IMG/VR virus record: IMGVR_UViG_3300021170_000037
Coordinates: 1 to 41,332 of that record
DNA: 41,332 bases
Direction: 5' to 3' (one strand)
Source: a virus
Numbering within the stretch: the stretch's first letter is position 1; each line of letters opens with the position of its first letter. This document shows positions 30,814-37,784 of this stretch, piece by piece. The translations under genes and the position numbers were made by a program. The notes beneath the pieces were generated by a model. It searched no databases. It was not told where the DNA came from and worked only from the letters and a program-made list of their open reading frames with translations.

Positions 30814-31116
30814 TCAGCCGATAATTAAATAGTTATAAACCGACGTATCCGACGCCGTGCCCAGAACCGTAAACCCGGTGCCCGGCGTGATCGTCGCGAT
30901 ATGCGGGAACACGCCAACCGTGCCGCCCACGGTCTGAAGCGTAATCAGGATGTTGGAATTGGCGGTCACATTGGCATTCGCCACCGTCACGGGCGTTGCC
31001 CCGTTCAGCGTGAACGAGCCTTGGGCACAATTCAGAAAGCTCTGCGTCGAAGTTCCGAGGCCGCCGGGGACAATCGGGAGAACGCTGCCGCTGCCGATCG
31101 CTGCTGTTTGTACCAT
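30814..31116 (-). CDS. Decoration-like beta protein, related to the fibre C-terminus
   Basis: 100 residues. The C-terminal half (GSFTLNGATPVTVANANVTA, ITLQTVGGT, PHIATITPGTGFTVLGTASD, TSVYNYLIIG) matches the last 70 residues of the 535-residue fibre (GTFTANGATAVVVSNTHVSA, TPGTGFSVKA, DTSVYNYQING) nearly motif for motif. AAGGAG precedes the ATG. Likely a small trimerising or decorating beta domain on capsid or tail. Confidence 0.68.
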   Translation of the reverse strand: MVQTAAIGSGSVLPIVPGGLGTSTQSFLNCAQGSFTLNGATPVTVANANVTANSNILITLQTVGGTVGVFPHIATITPGTGFTVLGTASDTSVYNYLIIG

Positions 31117-31128
31117 GACGGAATCTCC

Positions 31129-31569
31129 TTATGAGGGAAGCAGCGGCAGCGAGTACCACTGGGTTGCGGAAGTTGCGTAAAGCATGACGGGCACGCCGTT
31201 GGCGCAGGTGAGCGCGCCATGAGCGGCAATCGCGTTGATCGTCGCTGCGGCGTCGGGAAAGATGATGAGCGGTTGGCCGGCGACCGAATTGAACAGCGTG
31301 CAAATCGTACCGGGTGTCGGGACGGCTGGGAGCTTTACCGCCTTGGTGCCGTCCGAAGCCGTAACCAAGGTGAAGCCTGGGCTCAACTGCGCGGCTGTCG
31401 CCAGATTTGTGCCTGTCGCGGCAACCGGTGTGTTGGGCGTTGAGACGCCAAGACTACGGATTTGCCCGGCGGTCAGGGTCGCAAGAACGGCCCCGCCATT
31501 ATCGGCACGAATTATTTCCGAGCCGGTCGGGTTGGTGATTGCTACTGCGCCTGCGCCGTAAACGCCCAT
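31129..31569 (-). CDS. Decoration-like beta protein, related to a fibre module
   Basis: 146 residues, Thr/Ala/Gly-rich beta protein. Segments such as LVTASDGTKAVKLPAVPTPG, TICTLFNSVAGQPLIIFPDA and GVPVMLYATSATQWYSLPLL resemble residues 367-460 of the 535-residue fibre (VAADGGKLVTYSNASAIAVTI, VQNLGAGLITITPATSTINGA) in order. It is directly followed by the 100-residue protein, and the fibre carries both modules fused. A decoration or fibre-tip role is likely; no named family. Confidence 0.6.
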   Translation of the reverse strand: MGVYGAGAVAITNPTGSEIIRADNGGAVLATLTAGQIRSLGVSTPNTPVAATGTNLATAAQLSPGFTLVTASDGTKAVKLPAVPTPGTICTLFNSVAGQPLIIFPDAAATINAIAAHGALTCANGVPVMLYATSATQWYSLPLLPS

Positions 31570-31579
31570 CGGCTAACCC

Positions 31580-32467
31580 CTACCCTGCGCTGACAAATGA
31601 CGGCCCCATGGCCCGGCCTGCTGCGTCGATCCCGTGGCGTTCTTGGACCAGGGTTCCGGCCACGCGCTTGCGGCGAACGTCCTGAACCGGGGCATCGACC
31701 ACTTCGACCGGCCCGCGCTTGGGCATGCCGTTGAGGGCACCTGTCACCAGCGGAGCCTGCTTGGAGGCGATCATGGCGGATTCCACCTGCTCGCCAATGT
31801 CCGGTGTCGTGCCGCCGATCCATTGCAGCATCGCGGCGTGAACCTTTTCGGCCTGCGCGTTCTTCGGAAGGAAGTTCTCGGCGGGCGGGATGTACGTCCT
31901 GATCTGCTGGCCGGCCTCGTAAGTGACCGCATTGGCGCATTCAAAGAACCCGCCATCGCCCAACAGATAGAGGGGCGGCGTATTCTCGGCCTCGTATTTG
32001 GCCAGCAGCGCCTTCATCTCCACATAACCGGCGGCGCGGCGGTCCACTTCCTCGGCGGACAGCGGCTTGATATAGCCCGCCTGCTGCATCGATTGGACTT
32101 CGATCAGATGCGTCAAGGTCTGGGTAAAGGCATTGAACGCATCGCTATTGCCCGCCGGAGCTGAGCTCGGCACCAACTGCGCCACGCGCGCTGCAACTGC
32201 CGCGTCGATAAGTTTCTGAAGCGCGGGGTTGGCCATAAGCGCCGCCAGGGCCGCCGAAGAATTGGCTGCATCTTCTTCCCCGATGCCGAGGTCACTGTCC
32301 GTCTCGCGGGTTTCCTCCGGCTCGCTCTCGCCAATCAAGCCCTTTTTCTTCAGGTGGTAGCGAACGGCTGCGGGCGATACCTCGAAAGCCAGCGCCAGCG
32401 CGCCGATGCCTTCGCCGTCCTTGAAACGAGAGGCAATCGAATTTACGTCTTTGTCCGTTAATGCCAT
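31580..32467 (-). CDS. Hypothetical virion-operon protein with N-terminal helix-turn-helix
   Basis: 295 residues from ATG 32467, six bases after GAGGG; the longer TTG start is rejected. The N-terminus (ALAFEVSPAAVRYHLKKKG) is a recognisable helix-turn-helix, unexpected in a structural gene run. The middle is an acidic Ala-rich linker and a helical region (ALMANPALQKLIDAAVAARV). The C-terminal part has LYLLGDGGFFECANAVTYEA, a beta-rich patch. Possibly a decoration or assembly factor that binds DNA ends, or a regulator. I do not recognise the family. Confidence 0.62.
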   Translation of the reverse strand: MALTDKDVNSIASRFKDGEGIGALALAFEVSPAAVRYHLKKKGLIGESEPEETRETDSDLGIGEEDAANSSAALAALMANPALQKLIDAAVAARVAQLVPSSAPAGNSDAFNAFTQTLTHLIEVQSMQQAGYIKPLSAEEVDRRAAGYVEMKALLAKYEAENTPPLYLLGDGGFFECANAVTYEAGQQIRTYIPPAENFLPKNAQAEKVHAAMLQWIGGTTPDIGEQVESAMIASKQAPLVTGALNGMPKRGPVEVVDAPVQDVRRKRVAGTLVQERHGIDAAGRAMGPSFVSAG

Positions 32468-32484
32468 GAAATCCCTCAAGAGTT

Positions 32485-33006
32485 TCAGAAGTTCGCGGGA
32501 TAAATTGGGTTGTCATCAATGCCGGTCAGCAGGAAGGCATTGACCGTGCCAGCCGTCATCGGGCCGGTCGCCACCACATAATTCACGCGGTAGAAACGCG
32601 GGAAACCCTGGCCGGGATAGCGGCGCGGAACCGTGAAGCTGGCAACCAACTGGCCCGCCGTCAGGAGCGCCACCGCGATGGTGTCGGTTTCCATGATGGT
32701 GTCCCAAGTGCCAGCGCCACCGGAACCATTGTCGATGGCCGCCTGTAACTGGACCTGCATGGTGGCCGAACCGCCAGCGGTAAACGCTGTCCCGACAATG
32801 ACGCCCAACTGCGGAGCGGAGGCATTGTTGGGACCGCCCGTGCCAAGATCGCTGCCGAACACAGCAGCGGCATTGTTCACGATGCCGGTAATATTGGTCG
32901 CCGGAACACCGACACCAAGCCCCGCAGTGTCATAAACTCCGGTCGAAGGTGCCGTGGCTGTCACCGCCTGGGCGTTTGAAAGCAGGCTGTCTACGTCCAA
33001 GATCAT
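32485..33006 (-). CDS. Capsid cement protein, Bbp16-like
   Basis: 173 residues. The start MILDVDSLLSNAQAVTATAP, the Gly/Asn-rich loop, and MQVQLQAAIDNGSGGAGTWD and YPGQGFPRFYRVNYVV match the plan of the Bordetella phage Bbp16-type cement protein, which sits on the major capsid protein and stabilises the head. It follows the capsid gene (separated by the inserted HNH gene), the usual position. AAGGAG precedes the ATG. Confidence 0.78.
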   Translation of the reverse strand: MILDVDSLLSNAQAVTATAPSTGVYDTAGLGVGVPATNITGIVNNAAAVFGSDLGTGGPNNASAPQLGVIVGTAFTAGGSATMQVQLQAAIDNGSGGAGTWDTIMETDTIAVALLTAGQLVASFTVPRRYPGQGFPRFYRVNYVVATGPMTAGTVNAFLLTGIDDNPIYPANF

Positions 33007-33030
33007 CTGACTACTCCTTGCAGTGACGGA

Positions 33031-33795
33031 TCACCAAAATAGCATGCCGTGTTCTTTTGCATGTTCGAGCGGATCGCGCCAAGATTTTTCGAGGTTGCAT
33101 TTCTTGTGCAGCAACCGAAGATTTTTCCGATCATTCGACCCGCCGCGCGCAAGTGGAATGTGATGATCGACATGAAACTTTCCGCGAATGAGAGGCTTGA
33201 GGCAAAAGACGCAGCAGCCATTCTGTTTATCCCAAAGCCATTGAATGTCTTTGCGGCTATGCTTCTCAGGAGCGCCTTTGAGTTTTGCGCGACGATTGCG
33301 GTTATGGACATTGTGCGTTTCACGATAACCGGAATCTGAGCGCCTGCGCTGCTCATGGTACTCAAGTATTTTTTCCCGATTCTCCGCGTAATACTCGCGA
33401 CCATGCTTTCTAGCGTGGTCACCGTGCCGCTCCTGATAAAGTTCACGGCGCCTCTGCTTTTTCTGTTCCGGGGTAAGCGGGTTGGGAGAAAATTCGCGGC
33501 CAATCTTCCCAGGAGTACGGCCTTCGGCAAGTGCCTTAGCGTGCCGCTTCTCTCTGGCGCGGCGAGCTGCGTCAGCGCGGAGCCGATCAGCATTTGCGTC
33601 CTTGTATTTTTGAACAGCAATCTTTCGACGCTCAAGGCGTTCTTCATCAGAGAACTGACGAGGACGGCCAGGAACGAACGGCTCACGGCCAGCAGCGAGC
33701 GCGAGCGCTGCGTGTTTTCGCTTGCTGTGCCGTTTAACCGCTTCACGTCTCTTTGCCTTTTCTTCTTCCGTTAGGTCCGAATACTTCTTTGCCAT
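33031..33795 (-). CDS. HNH homing-type endonuclease between capsid and cement genes
   Basis: 254 residues. The C-terminus has the HNH core with a zinc-binding Cys pair (CVFC, 195-198), HVDHHIPLARGG (metal/catalytic His211-His212), SNDRKNLRLLH and KKCNLEKS (C233). The first 175 residues are long basic helices with repeated (K/R)RR and EK motifs, likely DNA-binding (EEEKAKRREAVKRHS, ERLERRKIAVQKY, PEQKKQRRRELYQ). No other gene is disrupted: capsid gene ends 44 bases before its start and the cement gene's ribosome site lies just after it. A typical free-standing phage homing endonuclease. Confidence 0.88.
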   Translation of the reverse strand: MAKKYSDLTEEEKAKRREAVKRHSKRKHAALALAAGREPFVPGRPRQFSDEERLERRKIAVQKYKDANADRLRADAARRAREKRHAKALAEGRTPGKIGREFSPNPLTPEQKKQRRRELYQERHGDHARKHGREYYAENREKILEYHEQRRRSDSGYRETHNVHNRNRRAKLKGAPEKHSRKDIQWLWDKQNGCCVFCLKPLIRGKFHVDHHIPLARGGSNDRKNLRLLHKKCNLEKSWRDPLEHAKEHGMLFW

Positions 33796-33801
33796 CTGTC
33801 A

Positions 33802-33821
33802 CTCCCGCTGGTTGGCGGAAG
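33802..33821 (-). promoter_or_regulatory. Hairpin between capsid and HNH genes covering the HNH ribosome site
   Basis: Minus-strand RNA CUUCCGC (33821-33815) can pair with GCGGGAG (33808-33802), seven pairs with one G-U, loop of six (CAACCA). The second arm holds GGGAG, the ribosome site of the HNH gene (ATG at 33795). No U-run follows, so termination is unlikely. T4 homing endonuclease genes are known to be silenced in long transcripts by such structures. Confidence 0.5.
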
Positions 33822-33839
33822 CGACATTAGCATGTTATT

Positions 33840-34886
33840 CTATGTGATGCGAGATTCAGAGTTCTTCAGGATATCGAGGATTCGTATGGGGACACCACGG
33901 TAGTTTTCCGTGGGGAATCCGGCGTAATCCTTTGGAGATAAAAGTACATTTTTGTCCCTAATTGCTTGAATGTCCATCCAGCCCCTTAAAGTTCTGTTCG
34001 CGTAAATCGCGGGCCGCACGACCATGCCCATCTCGGACTTCGCGTCGGTCTGCGTGACGCCGGATACCGAGCGCGCCATCTTGGGCAGACGCAGCACCAT
34101 CTTGGACAGCGTGGCGAAGATATCGAACGGGCTTGCACCGCCGAGGCCGGCACCGGTCACATCCAGATTGCACAGCCGCACACCCCAGCGCCAATCTTCG
34201 ACGCAGAAGCCTGCTTCCTGCCGGAACCACGTCACGGCTGCACGATAGGGATTGCCCAGGCTGTCATAGGCGACCTGGGTATAATCCAGCGGTTCCAGTT
34301 TCAGGCCCGCCGTTGAGCCCTTGGGGAACACGCCGTAGATGGAGCGCGGCGACCAGCCGATCAAAAGCAGCGAGGTGTTGTTTGATCCCGTGCCGCCCCC
34401 GTCGAACACATTGGCGGCATTATCGGCGGTCGCGGGGTTGACCGTGTTGTAGAACGCATCGAAGCCGGTGAACTGGGAAGGGTTGGCCAGCGCGTTGCCA
34501 TAGATGAACGTGGAGGCGATGGTCTGGGACATGCCCTCAAGGTGGGCGTTGTCTTCCTCATAGCGGAATTTGTTCTCGTTCTCCGCCATTTCCAGGAGCT
34601 TGCGGTCCAGCGTGATCTGGTCTTCCAGCATGCCGCAGTTGATGCGGCCCTGCGAGACCGTGGACTTGGAGGTGGGCACGCCCTGATTGAGATAGCGCCA
34701 CCAGCCGGGAGGAATGGAGGTCCGCACCGTGTAGACATGGCCGGTGTTGGTGTTGCCCTCTTTCCAGACCAGATCATCATAGATTTCGTTGGCCTGGCTG
34801 AGAATTTCGGCAACGTCAGCCGCATCGCCGGTCGGGTCCGTTCTGCGGGCCAGATCCATCAGGGTGAAGGGGGCGCCAGTCGCCAT
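33840..34886 (-). CDS. Major capsid protein
   Basis: 348 residues. The sequence has the plan of the podovirus/BPP-1-type HK97-fold capsid protein: TLMDLARRTDPTGD, DAADVAEILSQANEI, PPGWWRYLNQGVPTSKSTVS, EDQITLDRKLLEMAEN, a loop with YGNALANPSQFTGFD, then WSPRSIYGVFPKGS, GLKLEPLDYTQ and VVRPAIYANRTLRGWM. It directly follows the scaffold gene (16-base gap) with GAGGAG at the start. It would form the T=7-type head lattice (inference from family). The C-terminus ends RILDILKNSESRIT. Confidence 0.9.
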   Translation of the reverse strand: MATGAPFTLMDLARRTDPTGDAADVAEILSQANEIYDDLVWKEGNTNTGHVYTVRTSIPPGWWRYLNQGVPTSKSTVSQGRINCGMLEDQITLDRKLLEMAENENKFRYEEDNAHLEGMSQTIASTFIYGNALANPSQFTGFDAFYNTVNPATADNAANVFDGGGTGSNNTSLLLIGWSPRSIYGVFPKGSTAGLKLEPLDYTQVAYDSLGNPYRAAVTWFRQEAGFCVEDWRWGVRLCNLDVTGAGLGGASPFDIFATLSKMVLRLPKMARSVSGVTQTDAKSEMGMVVRPAIYANRTLRGWMDIQAIRDKNVLLSPKDYAGFPTENYRGVPIRILDILKNSESRIT

Positions 34887-34902
34887 TGGTTAACTCCTCG
34901 GA

Positions 34903-35691
34903 TTAAAGCGGGCTATTTGTCGTTCTGGGTTTGGTGCCGTAGCGTTTGTCGGCGGGGTTCTCGTTGCGTGCGCCGTTGGTGGGAAGGCCCGAACCCTTGG
35001 AGCCCGGCTCGCGCATGCGCTTGGCGGCCTTGGCCAACAGGTTGATCAGGTGCTTGTTGTCGCCCGCGCCGGTCAGGGCCAAAACGTTCCACAGCTCTGT
35101 GCGCTCTTTGGTGTCCTTCACCAGTTCGGTGACGGCCCATTTCGCGTCGTTGAGAACGGTGTCGCGGCGGTTGCCGGCAGACTTGTCGAAGTCCGATACC
35201 CAGTCGCGGCGCATCTGGGCGAAGGTGTCCTGCTGGTTTTGCTGCATCGCCTCGGCGGTTTTCTTGACCGCCGTGGCGTGGAAATCCAGTAATTCCTGGC
35301 CCGCTTCCTGGCTGATGCCGTACTTGCCCAGCACATTTGTATACGCGCTGATCTGATCGGGAGCGGCCGCGATGCCTTCCGGCATCTTGAACTCGGTGTA
35401 GGTGGGCGCCGCTGGTTTTGCTGGCTCTGCGGCGGCTTCGGTGGCTGGTGCCGCGCCTTCCGCTGGGGCGGGTGTTTCAGCGGCGGGCGCGGCCTCAACC
35501 GCACTGGGTTCCTTGGCCGGAGCCGCGGCAACCGGTTGCTCGGTCGTGACAGGAATAGCTGCCGCCGCGTCCGCCGGAGGGGATTCAGCAACGGGCGCGA
35601 CGGTGCTGGGCGATGCGGACGCTCCCGCGACCGGGGAAGGTGCGGCTGCAGACACTTCAACAGGCTGGGCAGGCGTATTTGCATCGGCCAT
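34903..35691 (-). CDS. Scaffold protein
   Basis: 262 residues. The N-terminal 115 residues are Ala/Pro/Glu-rich low complexity. After that comes a helical domain in the style of phage scaffolds: YTEFKMPEGIAAAPDQISAYT, KYGISQEAGQELLDFHATAV, DWVSDFDKSAGNRRD and ELWNVLALTGAGDNKHLINL. The C-terminus is basic (MREPGSKGSGLPTNG, TKPRTTNSPL), as usual for capsid binding. It is just upstream of the capsid gene. The start has no strong ribosome site. It faces a divergent plus-strand gene across 77 bases in which I see no convincing promoter. Confidence 0.82.
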   Translation of the reverse strand: MADANTPAQPVEVSAAAPSPVAGASASPSTVAPVAESPPADAAAAIPVTTEQPVAAAPAKEPSAVEAAPAAETPAPAEGAAPATEAAAEPAKPAAPTYTEFKMPEGIAAAPDQISAYTNVLGKYGISQEAGQELLDFHATAVKKTAEAMQQNQQDTFAQMRRDWVSDFDKSAGNRRDTVLNDAKWAVTELVKDTKERTELWNVLALTGAGDNKHLINLLAKAAKRMREPGSKGSGLPTNGARNENPADKRYGTKPRTTNSPL

Positions 35692-35768
35692 GCAAATGAA
35701 TTACCACAGGATATTGGGGTTCAACCGTTTGTGCGGTGTATGAACGCATCGCTTCCACTAGCTGGCGA

Positions 35769-36101
35769 ATGTCGGGGATGACGGCTTCGGAACCAAAGAC
35801 AAAGCGGCGCGTCGGCCCGATAGACCTGACGCTGCGCACCCAGCAACTTCAATATCTCGAATATCTGGCGGAGCGCGATGAGCTTCCGCTCTCCCGCGCA
35901 CTAGCCCGCATCATCGACCGCTGCGCTGAAGTACCGTGGTCGCATCCGGTGAACCCGACCAAGAAAGCGCGCAAGCATTTCTTTCTCGCGCCAAAGCATA
36001 TCGCGCTGCTCGATCAGCTATCGGTGATCTGGGGGTTGCCGCGCTCCGATGTGGCGCGCAGGCTAATCGATGAAGCGTTGGAGAAAGACACGACGCTTTA
36101 A
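35769..36101 (+). CDS. Small DNA-binding-like regulator (RHH style)
   Basis: 110 residues from ATG 35769 (ATG 35778 also possible; the GTG at 35736 is less likely). After a basic start (SEPKTKRRVGPIDLTLRT), two repeats of a helix-containing unit appear: LEYLAERDELPLSRALARIID and LDQLSVIWGLPRSDVARRLIDEAL, the second preceded by FFLAPKHIA. Both match the ribbon-helix-helix plan (strand, then helix with polar/hydrophobic alternation), so the protein may be a tandem RHH repressor. It is on the plus strand, divergent to scaffold and inside a minus-strand operon, a position suited to controlling the structural promoter. Confidence 0.6.
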   Translation: MSGMTASEPKTKRRVGPIDLTLRTQQLQYLEYLAERDELPLSRALARIIDRCAEVPWSHPVNPTKKARKHFFLAPKHIALLDQLSVIWGLPRSDVARRLIDEALEKDTTL

Positions 36102-36110
36102 GGATTGACG

Positions 36111-36401
36111 ATGCGAATTGCAGGCGAGACAATCGAGACGGCAGCCATTTTCCACGATGGCAAAGTCTGGACGCTCCCGCGCCCAGCGCGGCATATTGAT
36201 GTGATGCAGCACATATGGAAAGAACTTCACTATAAAACGGATGATGACAAACTCATCGTGATCGGATTTGAAACGCAGGGCTTCGTCACTAGCGCCGGAC
36301 GTTTCGTGCGACGCGAGCCAGCGGCGCGGATCGCAAAGCAGGCCAAGCAGATAATCGCCCTGAAATGGCCGCCAAAACTTTATTCCGAGGACCTTTGGTA
36401 A
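36111..36401 (+). CDS. Small conserved phage protein (96 residues)
   Basis: Start ATG 36111 with AAGGA upstream; TTG 36105 is the alternative. The sequence contains AAIFHDGKVWTLPRPARHID, GFVTSAGRFVRREPAARIAK and LYSEDLW, a pattern I recognise as a widespread phage and bacterial small protein of unknown function (GFVTS.GRFV…SEDLW). It follows the RHH-like gene by nine bases and converges with the minus-strand membrane gene (gap of three bases). Confidence 0.72.
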   Translation: MRIAGETIETAAIFHDGKVWTLPRPARHIDVMQHIWKELHYKTDDDKLIVIGFETQGFVTSAGRFVRREPAARIAKQAKQIIALKWPPKLYSEDLW

Positions 36402-36404
36402 GCG

Positions 36405-36545
36405 CTAAAGCCGCCCCATCAAGGCCAAGACCAACAAGATGACTATGATCAGCCCGAGCGCACCGCCGAGTTGCGCGCCGCCGTAATAAAATCCTCCGCC
36501 ACCAAAGATCAGGAGAAGGATGATTAGCAGGACGATGAGGTTCAT
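36405..36545 (-). CDS. Tiny membrane protein (46 residues)
   Basis: From ATG 36545 to TAG at 36405. Sequence MNLIVLLIILLLIFGGGGFY then GGAQLGGALGLIIVILLVLA and MGRL: two hydrophobic segments joined by a Gly-rich turn, like DUF3309-type small membrane proteins common in Proteobacteria. It lies just after the 88-residue membrane gene and shares its transcript. Function unknown. Confidence 0.68.
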   Translation of the reverse strand: MNLIVLLIILLLIFGGGGFYYGGAQLGGALGLIIVILLVLALMGRL

Positions 36546-36548
36546 AGG

Positions 36549-36815
36549 TCAGCCACCGCGTCGTGGAAATAGATGTGGTCCTGAACCAGAACTAACGAGA
36601 CAACTGATCAGGTCGAACGCGATATAGATGCAGAAGATCGCCACCAGAGCCCACAGAATATAGCCGATGATGGTGAAAACCACACTGGCACCGGGCGGGC
36701 CGCCGAACAGGCCGAGCAGCTTGGGCAGCAGCAAGCGGATGATAGCGACAATGAGACAAACGATAACGAACCAAATCAGAAGTTGCTCAACCCAATCTAA
36801 TGAGAAACAGCCCAT
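36549..36815 (-). CDS. Small membrane protein with two or three helices
   Basis: 88 residues, beginning MGCFSLDWVEQLLIWFVIVC. Hydrophobic segments lie at about 10-35 and 43-73 (VVFTIIGYILWALVAIFCIY). The C-terminus is Gly/Arg-rich (FPRRGG). A GGAGGTGA site precedes the ATG. Position in a run of small accessory genes between portal and scaffold; could be an exclusion or lysis accessory. Not recognised. Confidence 0.6.
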   Translation of the reverse strand: MGCFSLDWVEQLLIWFVIVCLIVAIIRLLLPKLLGLFGGPPGASVVFTIIGYILWALVAIFCIYIAFDLISCLVSSGSGPHLFPRRGG

Positions 36816-36874
36816 GGCTCACCTCCAAATAGAGAGGGCCGCCAGAGAAATTCCAGCGGCCAAAGCTCCTACTA

Positions 36875-37231
36875 TTACGGACCCGCAGGCGGTGTTGGCG
36901 GCGTCTTGCCAGCCAATGTATCTGCCTTGGTCGCCAAAGCAGCGCCGTCCGTTACAAGCTTGTCGATCAATGCTTGATCGGCGGGCGTCACGGTGCCGGG
37001 CGAGTTTTGAAGTTGTGTAATCGTGGCGTTTAACGCGGCAATCGCGGTCTGGATCGCGTCAAGATCAGCGCTGACATCGGCGTTGAAGGCGGATTGCTTG
37101 GCGGCAAAGTCGGAAATTGCGGACATGAGGGTGTCTCCTAGAGATTGAAGCGCGTCTAAAATCTGATCCAGCTTGCGCTCTACGGATGGATCACTGTGAA
37201 TATGGATATGCAGTTCGCGGTCGTCGCTCAT
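36875..37231 (-). CDS. Coiled-coil protein (118 residues)
   Basis: MSDDRELHIHIHSDPSVERK then DQILDALQSLGDTLMSAISD and NADVSADLDAIQTAIAALNA: a His-rich start, then a continuous helix with heptads (LDAIQTAIAALNATITQLQ) and a Pro-rich end (TPPTPPAGP). This alternation resembles small phage coiled-coil proteins near portals whose role is not known to me. The 58-base gap downstream up to the 88-residue gene contains only that gene's ribosome site. Confidence 0.66.
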   Translation of the reverse strand: MSDDRELHIHIHSDPSVERKLDQILDALQSLGDTLMSAISDFAAKQSAFNADVSADLDAIQTAIAALNATITQLQNSPGTVTPADQALIDKLVTDGAALATKADTLAGKTPPTPPAGP

Positions 37232-37305
37232 GGCGTCGCGCTCATCGGGTTAGCGGGGAACGTGCCGATTGAGTTCCAGTTCCCTGCGGGCGTCATGGTA
37301 ACGCA

Positions 37306-37674
37306 CTAGCGACCGTTGACCGGCTTGCCAGCGGTGCGGCGCATCAAGCTCGCCAACTCCGGCGCGGCATCGTCCACGAGCGTCCACAGATGCCAACCAG
37401 CCGCCTTCATGCCCAGCTTGAACTGCGTCGCCATTGGGTCTGGAAAGCCCGTGATACTGGTGCCAAACGCATTCTCAAACGTGCCAAAGCCGTTAAGCGT
37501 ATCCATCAGCCATTCGCGGAATAGTTCCTGCTCCATCAATTGTTTGAGGAACAGGGCGCGGACAACAAGCTTTTCCTGCGCAATCTTCTCGGCTTCGGCT
37601 TCCTGTTCGGGCGTCGGGCGCTCGATGCCGAGTAACTGTTCTTCGGGTTCGGGGAGTTCGCCGCGCTCGCGCAT
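37306..37674 (-). CDS. Bbp19-like phage protein
   Basis: 122 residues with an acidic helical start (EPEEQLLGIERPTPEQEAEA) and a conserved-looking part (FREWLMDTLNGFGTFENAFG, DPMATQFKLGMKAAGWHLWT, APELASLM). This fits the Bbp19-type small protein (Bordetella phage BPP-1) that is encoded near the portal. Function unknown, possibly virion assembly. The stop TAG overlaps GTG of a possible 18-codon frame (see rejected list). The start follows the tiny membrane gene as TGATAATG. Confidence 0.6.
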   Translation of the reverse strand: MRERGELPEPEEQLLGIERPTPEQEAEAEKIAQEKLVVRALFLKQLMEQELFREWLMDTLNGFGTFENAFGTSITGFPDPMATQFKLGMKAAGWHLWTLVDDAAPELASLMRRTAGKPVNGR

Positions 37675-37676
37675 TA

Positions 37677-37784
37677 TCAGAAAAGGCGCCAGCCACAGAA
37701 ATACGCAGCGAGGCTAGACAGGCCGCACAGCAGAAAGCCGATGCAGCCGCAGAAAATGAATTGAGAAGTCCAAGGTGTTAGCAT
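37677..37784 (-). CDS. Tiny membrane peptide (35 residues)
   Basis: From ATG 37784, overlapping the preceding stop (TGATG), to TGA at 37677. Sequence MLTPWTSQFIFCGCIGFLLC then GLSSLAAYFCGWRLF: one Cys-rich membrane helix. AAGGA precedes the ATG. Placement is exact between its neighbours, so it is likely expressed. Function unknown. Confidence 0.62.
   Translation of the reverse strand: MLTPWTSQFIFCGCIGFLLCGLSSLAAYFCGWRLF

Noticed and set aside
33003-33746. 247-codon frame overlapping the HNH gene in another frame
   Set aside because: The HNH frame has all zinc and catalytic motifs; this one has none.
36816-36874. Hydrophobic 14-codon TTG frame between two accessory genes
   Set aside because: Rare start codon and poor spacing; more likely leader for the next ribosome site.
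37250-37306. 18-codon frame with GTG overlapping the TAG of the Bbp19-like gene, and a rival 22-codon frame ending at the next ATG
   Set aside because: Both fit the gap but are very short, lack a ribosome site and exclude one another; not enough to call.
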